Positions 51,193-57,817 of a stretch of DNA of 64,000 nucleotides are shown one piece after another. Both the position numbers and the translations under genes were made by a program. The notes below the pieces were generated by a model. It saw only the letters and a program-made list of their open reading frames with translations, searched no databases and had not been told where the DNA came from. How positions within the stretch are numbered: position 1 is the first letter of the stretch; each line of letters begins with the position of its first letter. The DNA comes from Guptibacillus hwajinpoensis (lineage in GTDB: Bacteria; Bacillota; Bacilli; Bacillales; Guptibacillaceae), in assembly GCF_029277305.1 (NCBI RefSeq), contig NZ_CP119526.1. The stretch is one strand, 5' to 3'.

Positions 51193-51357
51193 TTGGAAAA
51201 GAAGCGGACCAAAAACAATGGGTTCGGAGTAGCGATTGGAACCGGAGTTGCGATCGGTGCTGGTGTCGGTGTAGCTTTAGACAGTATTGCGTTAGGTATA
51301 GCCATTGGAATAGCGCTCGGCGTATCATTTTATAACGGTAAAGGAAAGAAAGAATAA
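51193..51357 (+). CDS. Small Gly/Ala-rich membrane protein
   Basis: 54 residues. A basic start (EKKRTKNNG) precedes a Gly-rich hydrophobic stretch with alternating GxxxG-type repeats (VAIGTGVAIGAGVGVALDSI), a second helix (ALGIAIGIALGVSF) and a basic tail GKGKKE. TTG 51193 follows GAGGT and GAAGGAG. Unknown function; GxxxG repeats favour helix packing in the membrane. Confidence 0.6.
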   Translation: MEKKRTKNNGFGVAIGTGVAIGAGVGVALDSIALGIAIGIALGVSFYNGKGKKE

Positions 51358-51361
51358 AGTG

Positions 51362-51398
51362 AAACATCTCAACCTTTTTAAAGTTGAGATGTTTTTTT
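51362..51398. terminator. Terminator
   Basis: AAACATCTCAAC / GTTGAGATGTTTTTTT with a 9-base loop, between convergent genes. Confidence 0.88.
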
Positions 51399-51418
51399 GT
51401 GGATTTGATCTTGCCCCT

Positions 51419-52165
51419 CTATTTTCTTGAATCCGCATAAATCGCCATCGCTTGCTTCATGAACTTTGCAAGTCCGGCGCCAAACCGATCAATGTTTTTT
51501 GTGAAGCGCTCATCATCTACATACATTTGCCCAAGATTTTTAAAGGCATCAAGCGTATAGGTATAGCCGAAATTCGCGTTAAGGTACTCATACCATTCAT
51601 GAATTGCTTCTTGAGCTTCTTTCGAAGTTGAGGGACCGTGGCGTAAGGAGGCGAGCTTTTTGTATAATTCATCAAAGGTCTGACTGAGCTCTTTTCTTTC
51701 ATCTTTATTCAGCTTAGCAAGTTTTTTACTTGAACGGTCGATTGCTTCATCGCCGTATCGTTTGCGTGCTTCTTCTTCAAATGGATTTTGAGCGAAATCA
51801 AAGCCTTCAAACTTCTCTTTGTCTGTCATATTAATTTCCCCTTTCGCATGTTGAATGGATTTGTCGATTGTATTGATCATCGACATGATGCGCTGTTGTT
51901 TTTCAAGTAGGATTGCTTTCTGGTATTCCAAAGCTTCGATCCGATTGAATTCTGGATGCTCCAAAATCTCTTTGATTTTCTTAAGTGGAATGTCGAGCGC
52001 TTTTAAAAAAAGAATTTGTTGAAGTTTTTCAAGGTCGCTTGCGGAATACAGGCGATATCCAGCTTCTGTCGTCTTCGGAGTTAATAAATCAATTTCATCA
52101 TAGTAATGAAGAGTGCGAACGCTAACACCTGTTAATTCTGCAACTTCTTTCACTTGTTTAGTCAT
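51419..52165 (-). CDS. MerR-family regulator with TipAS drug-binding domain (Mta-like)
   Basis: 248 residues. N-terminal MerR domain (VKEVAELTGVSVRTLHYYDEIDLLTP, GYRLYSASDLEKLQQILFLKAL, about 1-75), a dimer coiled coil (about 80-110) and a TipAS domain (about 125-245; FGYTYTLDAFKNLGQMYVDDERFTKNID). It aligns over its length with B. subtilis Mta, an activator of multidrug transporter genes. ATG 52165 follows AAAGGAGGCG. Its own promoter has the 19-base spacer typical of MerR targets, so it is probably autoregulated. Confidence 0.9.
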   Translation of the reverse strand: MTKQVKEVAELTGVSVRTLHYYDEIDLLTPKTTEAGYRLYSASDLEKLQQILFLKALDIPLKKIKEILEHPEFNRIEALEYQKAILLEKQQRIMSMINTIDKSIQHAKGEINMTDKEKFEGFDFAQNPFEEEARKRYGDEAIDRSSKKLAKLNKDERKELSQTFDELYKKLASLRHGPSTSKEAQEAIHEWYEYLNANFGYTYTLDAFKNLGQMYVDDERFTKNIDRFGAGLAKFMKQAMAIYADSRK

Positions 52166-52189
52166 CGGGTGCGCCTCCTTTCAATAGTA

Positions 52190-52220
52190 ACGATAATGGA
52201 TCACGTAACGTAAGAGTCAA
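52190..52220 (-). promoter_or_regulatory. MerR-type promoter with 19-base spacer
   Basis: On the minus strand: TTGACT (52215-52220), 19 bases that include TTACGTTACGTGA, then TATCGT (52190-52195). Over-long spacers with a central near-palindrome are untwisted by MerR-family activators. Confidence 0.75.
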
Positions 52221-52363
52221 TACTCAAAAATACAGATTGCTAGTGTTAGGGAACTAATTGAGTTCTTAATCGTAGAAAGTAGTAGAGATGTCGCACTAGT
52301 TATATTATAAAGCGGGTATAGAAAAGAAAAAGAAACACTAACAAGTATTTAGAGGAGGGTAAT

Positions 52364-53266
52364 ATGCAAGAAAAGTCGATAACGTTAGAGGATGGACGGA
52401 AACTAGGGTATTGGACTTATGGTGATCCGACTGGGATACCGGTTCTGCTTTTTCATGGAACGCCGGGATCACGGGTATGGTTTAAAAGTGATGATTCACA
52501 GGCAAAAGCTATGGGGATCTATTTAATCACAACCGATCGACCTGGTTACGGATTGTCAGAATTTCAGAAAAACAGAACCATTTTAGACTGGGCATTAGAT
52601 ATTGAAGAGCTGACGACATATCTTGGTTTAGTTAGCTTTTCTGTTCTAGGTGTATCAGGCGGAGGAGCTTTTGCCGCAGCTTGTGCCTATGCGATGCCCG
52701 AACGTGTTCAGAAAACAGCACTTGTCTCCTCAGCGGCTCCATTTCCAGAAGGAAAAGCACCTAAAGATATGGCGAAAGAAAACAGGAGGGCTTTTTTTCT
52801 TACAAAATATTTTCCCTGGCTTATGAAACGAGCGAATCTTGCTCAAAAGAAGGTGCTTGAGAAAGATCCAGATAAGTATATTAAATCTATACTTAAAGGT
52901 AATCATCCCCATCTTGCTGAGTGGGATCGAACGCTTCTTAAAGATAAAGAACTTGTCGAGTTAAGTCTCTACCACGCAAAGGAAGCTTATAGGCAAGGCG
53001 TGGAAGGAGTACTATATGAAACGAATCTATTAGCTAAAGACTGGGGATTTGATGTGAACGAAATTAATGGTCCAGTGCGTATCTGGCACGGTGAAAAAGA
53101 TACGCTTTCACCTGTGGGGGAAGTGACGAAATTAGCGCAACGGCTACCGTCTTGTGAGGTCTCTTTAATTCCAGAAGGTGGTCATTTTTTAACGGAGAAT
53201 GAAGAGTTGTGGATAGATATGTTAGCGTATTTAAAGGATTGGAAAGCAAGTGTAGTACTGACATAA
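52364..53266 (+). CDS. Alpha/beta hydrolase
   Basis: 300 residues. Oxyanion loop LLFHGTPGSRVWF (about 29-41), nucleophile elbow GVSGGGAF (Ser near 103), an acid Asp in HGEKDTLSP (near 247) and the catalytic His in EGGHFLTENE (near 274). A cap domain (about 135-215) is present. ATG 52364 follows GAGGAGGG. 22 bases ahead of maa, so possibly one operon. Substrate unknown. Confidence 0.88.
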   Translation: MQEKSITLEDGRKLGYWTYGDPTGIPVLLFHGTPGSRVWFKSDDSQAKAMGIYLITTDRPGYGLSEFQKNRTILDWALDIEELTTYLGLVSFSVLGVSGGGAFAAACAYAMPERVQKTALVSSAAPFPEGKAPKDMAKENRRAFFLTKYFPWLMKRANLAQKKVLEKDPDKYIKSILKGNHPHLAEWDRTLLKDKELVELSLYHAKEAYRQGVEGVLYETNLLAKDWGFDVNEINGPVRIWHGEKDTLSPVGEVTKLAQRLPSCEVSLIPEGGHFLTENEELWIDMLAYLKDWKASVVLT

Positions 53267-53288
53267 GGTATGGATAGGAGTGGGACTT

Positions 53289-53849
53289 GTGAGAACAGAA
53301 AAAGAAAAAATGATAAACGGTGATCTTTATGAACCAGTTGATGAAGAATTGATGAAGGACCGTCTCCACGCTCGTAAATTAACGCGGTTATTCAATCAAA
53401 CGATTGAAACAGATATAGAGAAGAGAACCAATCTATTGAAAGAACTGCTTGGTGGAGCGAAAGATAATGTCTACATTGAACCAAACTTCAAATGCGATTA
53501 TGGATACAACATTCATGTTGGCGAGAATTTCTTCGCGAATTTCGACTGTATCATGCTTGATATTTGTCCGATTCGATTTGGCGACAACTGTATGTTAGGT
53601 CCAGGCGTTCATATCTATTCAGCGACACACCCATTGCATCCTGATGAACGAAATTCAGGTAAAGAATATGGTGAACCTGTCACAATAGGTGACAACGTCT
53701 GGATAGGGGGAGGCGCAATTATTAACCCTGGAGTGACGATCGGGGATAATGTTGTTGTAGGGGCAGGAGCAGTTGTTACAAAAAACGTACAGTCTAATGT
53801 TGTGATTGGTGGAAATCCTGCAAGAGTGATAAAGCAACTAGTCGTATAA
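53289..53849 (+). CDS. maa: Maltose O-acetyltransferase-like (LbH hexapeptide) acetyltransferase
   Basis: 186 residues, close to B. subtilis Maa: RTEKEKMINGDLYEPVDEEL, then DYGYNIHVGENFFANFDCIM, the catalytic His segment GVHIYSATHPL, and hexapeptide repeats (VTIGDNVWIGGGAIINPGVT) ending NPARVIKQL. Transfers acetyl from acetyl-CoA to maltose, glucose or similar sugars. GTG 53289 is 9 bases from GGATAGGAG and matches the Maa N-terminus; GTG 53280 is too close. Confidence 0.9.
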   Translation: MRTEKEKMINGDLYEPVDEELMKDRLHARKLTRLFNQTIETDIEKRTNLLKELLGGAKDNVYIEPNFKCDYGYNIHVGENFFANFDCIMLDICPIRFGDNCMLGPGVHIYSATHPLHPDERNSGKEYGEPVTIGDNVWIGGGAIINPGVTIGDNVVVGAGAVVTKNVQSNVVIGGNPARVIKQLVV

Positions 53850-53981
53850 CGATGTAGTGATTAGATCGATCTCAGAGCAACAATATCGCTTGTTTTGAAG
53901 AAAGAGGTATTTAGGACTAGTAGGAAAGCGGTGTTTCCAAAATTTATAGTTTGATATATCTATTAACCTAATTTGGTTTCC

Positions 53982-53990
53982 TGTTATACT
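53982..53990 (+). promoter_or_regulatory. Extended -10 promoter for the histidine kinase
   Basis: TGTTATACT at 53982-53990 fits an extended -10 (TGnTATACT); the -35 (ATTAAC) is weak. Confidence 0.45.
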
Positions 53991-54051
53991 TGTGACAGAT
54001 AGTAAAACCTTACATATACATTCACAGCACTTGTGAAAGGGGGAACACCTT

Positions 54052-55179
54052 ATGTCTGTACGCGAGCAATTACTTGAATACTTAGATGACAACCTCGAAA
54101 GGTATTTGGAAAATTGGAAGTCTAAAATCCGAATATCAGATACTGATGTCCATCAGGATAAAGTAGAAGAGAACGGTGTCATGATGTATCGCCTTGTTCA
54201 AAAAAATATAGAAGCCCCTATTTGCTTGGATAGAATAATTGCTCTTGCTAAGAAAGTAGCACTTGAGCGAGTAGAAGCAAACGTTAACATCGGAGACTTT
54301 ATCTACAACGTTAATGCTGGAAGAAGCGTTTTGATGAAGCATATGACATATGCAGGGATTGAAGTAAGCGAATTGCAAAGTATTTTGGACTCGATTAATG
54401 AGTTGTTTGATCAATTTTCTTATCATGCTGTTTCTGAATACACGAGAATGAAGAATAATGAGCTACAAGAGAAGATCTCTTTTATTGATGAAACACATCA
54501 GGAAAAGCTGTCCATTCTAGGTCAGATGTCCTCGAGCTTTGTACACGAGTTCAGGAATCCGCTTACGGCTATTATGGGATTTGTGAAGCTACTACAGAAA
54601 GAGTATCCGGACTTGGAATACATTGATGTTATTGATCACGAATTACAGCAACTCAATTTTCGTATTTCTCAATTTCTTCATGTTTCAAAGAAGGAGATTG
54701 ATGTAGGGTCCCTTGAATGGTTGGAAGTAAAAACTATTCTAGTGGGAATTATAGACTTTATTTATCCGAGTATAGTGGATTGTGATGTTGAAATACATAA
54801 TAATATTCCAGCTAATTTGAATGTCTTTGGTCAACAAGATAAATTAAGGCAAGTTTTCTTAAACATTATGATGAACTCGATCGATGCCCTGAAAGAAACG
54901 CCTGGTCCAAGACGAATCGAGTTACATTGTGATCAAGATGAAGAAATGGTGAATATCTACCTTACAAATAATGGTCCAAGAATTCCAGCTGAAACACTAA
55001 AAACAATCTTTGAGCCTTTCTATACAACAAAGGAACTTGGAACAGGAATTGGTTTATACGTATGTAGAAAAATCATTCAGAATCATCAAGGTAGGATTAG
55101 TTGCCATTCGAATGATGAGTACACAACGTTCAAAGTGAGCCTACCGCTAGCGGAAAAACTTTCGATTGAACAGGCATAA
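54052..55179 (+). CDS. Cytoplasmic sensor histidine kinase
   Basis: 375 residues, no membrane segment. An N-terminal helical sensor region (about 1-140) of the kind found in Bacillus sporulation-type kinases is followed by HisKA with the H-box SSFVHEFRNPLTAIMGF (His near 165) and the catalytic domain: N-box FLNIMMNSIDAL, FEPFYTTKELGTGIGLYVC with G boxes. No response regulator is adjacent, so it is an orphan; orphan kinases in Bacillus often feed the Spo0F phosphorelay. That role is inference. Confidence 0.88.
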   Translation: MSVREQLLEYLDDNLERYLENWKSKIRISDTDVHQDKVEENGVMMYRLVQKNIEAPICLDRIIALAKKVALERVEANVNIGDFIYNVNAGRSVLMKHMTYAGIEVSELQSILDSINELFDQFSYHAVSEYTRMKNNELQEKISFIDETHQEKLSILGQMSSSFVHEFRNPLTAIMGFVKLLQKEYPDLEYIDVIDHELQQLNFRISQFLHVSKKEIDVGSLEWLEVKTILVGIIDFIYPSIVDCDVEIHNNIPANLNVFGQQDKLRQVFLNIMMNSIDALKETPGPRRIELHCDQDEEMVNIYLTNNGPRIPAETLKTIFEPFYTTKELGTGIGLYVCRKIIQNHQGRISCHSNDEYTTFKVSLPLAEKLSIEQA

Positions 55180-55264
55180 TCCTTCAGGGTTGCTTTGCTT
55201 AAAGATATCCTATTATAATAAGCATACTTAATTAATAAAGGATTAAGCGAGTGGAGGGAAAGAG

Positions 55265-55480
55265 ATGGTTACGAAGAACGGTAGTAAGCTGAGTAAGACT
55301 TATTTTAAGTCTTATATGCAGCTAGTGATGAGTTCCAGAGAGTTCTCCCTAGATGAAGCAAGAGCATATGCTTTTGCAGAGATTTTTCAAAATGATGAAA
55401 CAACGAATGGACCCGCCTCCTTCGAACAATTTGAACTGGCTTATGAGGAAATGGTTGCTGAGCAAGATTTATCGAATTAA
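55265..55480 (+). CDS. Small hypothetical protein
   Basis: 71 residues, soluble and acidic at the end, unrecognised. SREFSLDEARAYAFAEIFQND and FEQFELAYEEMVAEQD look like helices. ATG 55265 follows GTGGAGGG. Monocistronic with a terminator. Confidence 0.65.
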   Translation: MVTKNGSKLSKTYFKSYMQLVMSSREFSLDEARAYAFAEIFQNDETTNGPASFEQFELAYEEMVAEQDLSN

Positions 55481-55495
55481 ATGTAGCGAAGGGTG

Positions 55496-55528
55496 AAAGA
55501 GAGCCTTTAAATAGTCTCTTTTTTTTGA
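55496..55528 (+). terminator. Terminator
   Basis: AAAGAGA / TCTCTTTTTTTT with a loop of about 12 bases. Confidence 0.7.
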
Positions 55529-55572
55529 ATTCATTGTGTCTAACTCTTTAATCTGATAAATGGTGCAGAAAT

Positions 55573-55600
55573 AAAAAAGGCAGGTAAGCACCTGCCCTTT
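55573..55600 (-). terminator. Terminator of the YkvS-like gene
   Basis: AAAAGGGCAGGT / ACCTGCCTTTTTT on the minus strand with a 4-base loop. Confidence 0.85.
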
Positions 55601-55603
55601 TAG

Positions 55604-55780
55604 CTAAAGCATTTTATATTCTTCGTGTCTGACAACCACACGCTTTTCTTCGTCTTCTCCGTATTCTTCCCATTCAGCAACAATGGTGTTGTTTAATAAA
55701 CTAACGACCTTAGCTTTGCGATCATCGATTTCAACGACACTACCGATTTCAGGGAGAATGATTTCCTGTTCTTCCTCCAT
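55604..55780 (-). CDS. DUF2187 family protein (YkvS-like)
   Basis: 58 residues. A small KOW/SH3-like beta protein: LPEIGSVVEIDDRKAKVVSL, NNTIVAEW, and VVVRHEEYKML at the end, matching the pattern of B. subtilis YkvS. ATG 55780 follows AGAGGGAT; the frame stays open upstream without a ribosome binding site. Function unknown. Confidence 0.75.
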   Translation of the reverse strand: MEEEQEIILPEIGSVVEIDDRKAKVVSLLNNTIVAEWEEYGEDEEKRVVVRHEEYKML

Positions 55781-55935
55781 GTAAATCCCTCTTTTCTCTT
55801 TAAACTGATTTATATAATAACATAATTTATTTCGGTTTCCTAATAATCCGAGGTATTTTGCTGACATTTTTCAGGTGAAATCTCGTCATAATGAAGCGCT
55901 TACGAACATAATGTGAATTATAGCCTATTCTCTCC

Positions 55936-55959
55936 CCCCTCTTCTTGAGGGGATTTTTT
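55936..55959 (+). terminator. Orphan terminator-like hairpin
   Basis: CCCCTC / GAGGGG with a 5-base loop and ATTTTTT. No plus-strand gene lies between it and the previous terminator at 55528, so it could end a short untranslated RNA or an attenuated leader of the peroxiredoxin. Confidence 0.55.
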
Positions 55960-56098
55960 GTTATGGAAGTGTTTTATGAAAATTTTATTAGGTAGCTCAT
56001 AAGTCAATTCTATTAGAGAAACAGCGCACCACAAAAAGAAGGAAACAGGCAATATGCTGGTTGATTGCTCATATACTGCTCTGAAAAGAGGTGAGACA

Positions 56099-56704
56099 GT
56101 GGAGAATGATCAGAAAAGACCAGACAAACTACCTAACTGTGCTCAAACAACCGATCTGGCCCCTTCCTTCCGAGCACAGGCATATGATCCAATTGATAAA
56201 GAAATAAAAGAAGTAAGTCTTGAAGATTATCGAGGGAAATGGGTAATTCTCTTTTTCTACTCTAGTGACTTTACATTTGTTTGACCGACAGAACTTGCAG
56301 CGGTCGCTGCTATTTATCCTCAGTTGAAGGCGATGAATACAGAAGTATTGGGAATTAGCACCGATAGTGTTTATGCTCATAAAGTGTTTACGGAAGTATC
56401 TCCTGCTGCGTCAAAGGTGAACTATCCACTTGTGAGTGATCGAAATCACTATATCAGTAGAGCTTACCGAATACTTAATGAGCATTCAGGTGCTACTTAT
56501 CGTGGAACAGTCATTGTCGATCCAGAAGGAATCATCGTGACAAAAATGGTTTACCCGGTTGAAGTGGGACGGAATGTTTATGAGATTTTACGATTAATGC
56601 AAGGGTTACAATATAGTGAAAAAACAGGTCAAGGAATTCCTGCTAATTGGGTTCCAGGACAGCCTGGAATTATACGAAACACGCTATATATTGGGAGGAT
56701 ATGA
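56099..56704 (+). CDS. Peroxiredoxin (AhpC/TSA) with TGA at the peroxidatic Cys: candidate selenoprotein or nonsense allele
   Basis: 201-residue thiol peroxidase frame. It starts at GTG after AGAGGTGA. The thioredoxin fold is intact: FRAQAYDPIDKEIKEVSL, WVILFFYSSDFTFV, then TGA at 56282-56284 (codon 62), followed in frame by PTELAAVAA, EVLGISTDS, YPLVSDRNHYISRAYRIL and IPANWVPGQPG. In homologues the motif is FTFVCPTE and this position is the catalytic Cys. Apart from this codon there is no frameshift or deletion. The usual resolving Cys before PANW is absent, so it is of 1-Cys type. Either Sec replaces Cys, or TGT/TGC mutated to a stop. Sec machinery is not in this window. Confidence 0.8.
56297..56310 (+). 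promoter_or_regulatory. SECIS-like hairpin downstream of the TGA
   Basis: GCAGC-GGTC-GCTGC: a 5-bp stem with loop GGUC. The loop G and U are 19 and 20 bases after the TGA, against 20 and 21 in E. coli fdhF, whose loop is AGGUCU. The same bases code for a conserved-looking Ala-Ala-Val-Ala-Ala, so the hairpin may be a codon by-product. GACCG (56283) could also pair with CGGTC (56301). Confidence 0.35.
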
Positions 56705-56734
56705 AAGCTGCGGAGTATATCCGCAGCTTTCTTT
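56704..56734 (+). terminator. Terminator of the peroxiredoxin gene
   Basis: AAAGCTGCGGA / TCCGCAGCTTTCTTT with a 5-base loop, starting in the stop codon. Confidence 0.85.
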
Positions 56735-56825
56735 AGGTTAGAGATATTTACAGAGCTTCTCTAAATTGGCGATGTTATAGTAAAGGCAAATACCTGAGAA
56801 TAGATAATAGGAAAGGAAGTGCGCA

Positions 56826-57431
56826 ATGAACCCTTCTAAACAAGCGAAAATATTCGATAAACATGCAAGGTTGTATGAGAAGCGTAGAAATAAATCTACG
56901 ATTGATACAAAGTTCCGTAAGAAATTACTAGCAAGTGCAAGTGGCAACATTCTTGAAGTATCTGCTGGCACAGGAACAAATTTTCCACTATATCGCAACG
57001 TAACGTCATTAACTGCGGTTGATTTCAGTACAGAAATGGTCCGGTATGCTAAAGAAGCAGCTAAAGAAGTTTCGTTCGATTGCACTGTGATCCAAGAAGA
57101 TGTTGAGAAAGTTGTATTTCAAGAGAATCAGTTCGATACCATTGTCTCAACACTTTCCATGTGCTCGTACCCTCATCCGGACTTTGTTCTTGAGCAAATG
57201 GGACAGTGGTGCAAACCAGATGGATAGATCCTTTTATTCGAACACGGTATTAGTTCAAATAAAGTAGCCGCAGGCTTGCAAGAAAAACTAGACCCATTGT
57301 TTTCTCAAAAGATTGGTTGTCATCTTGATCGCGATATTATTGGAAAAGTAAATGAAAGGTTTGAAGTAACGAGAGTAGACAGTCATCTGATGGGAATTTT
57401 CCACCTCATTTGGGCAACACCATTCAAATAA
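56826..57431 (+). pseudogene. Class I SAM methyltransferase interrupted by in-frame TAG
   Basis: Full-length frame of about 201 codons broken only by TAG at 57225-57227 (codon 134). Before it: HARLYEKRRNKSTIDTKFRK, motif I ILEVSAGTGTNFPLY, AVDFSTEMVRYAKE, STLSMCSYPHPDFVLEQM, WCKPDG. After it in the same frame: ILLFEHGISSNKVAAGLQEK through HLMGIFHLIWATPFK. Relatives read PDG[K/T]ILLxEHG, so AAG to TAG is a likely single change. It resembles UbiE/phospholipid methyltransferases of Bacillus. ATG follows GGAAGTG. Confidence 0.82.
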
Positions 57432-57817
57432 AAGCGGATCAGTTAATGGAATATTTTTATTTAGAGTAAAAAGAATCCAGCAAAAAAATGTCTAGTTAAG
57501 TCGATTGGTGTCTTATTCTGAAAAGGTGTTACGAGTAGGAAATTAATGTGATTTAATAGAAGTGATTGATGGAAAAGAAATGTCAGTCTATACATACTGC
57601 ATTCAACGAACAGTTATCTGAATCAAATATTAAAGGTACACAGTAAATAACAACAAGATTAATGGATTTACAAAAATAAATAAATTCTCTCTAGTAAACT
57701 AAATTTGGACTACATAACTTCCATCAAGGCAATAAGTATTGTAACAATTTAGTTACATTATTATTACAAAAGTGTTACGATATACTTATTATTCCAAATG
57801 AAAGTGTGGCTGCTATT
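57432..57817. other. Intergenic region before asnB
   Basis: About 385 AT-rich bases without a gene. It contains the 18-base palindrome at 57740-57757 and TATACT at 57781-57786 as a possible -10. Confidence 0.55.
57740..57757. promoter_or_regulatory. 18-base palindrome, possible operator of asnB
   Basis: TGTAAC-AATTTA-GTTACA, perfect. It resembles GlnR/TnrA sites (TGTNA-N7-TNACA) but is one base too long. It lies just upstream of the probable -10. Confidence 0.4.

Noticed and set aside
57225..57227. TAG as a pyrrolysine codon in the methyltransferase.
   Set aside because: The protein is not an MtmB/MtbB/MttB-type methylamine methyltransferase, and the position is a non-catalytic linker; a single base change from AAG is simpler.
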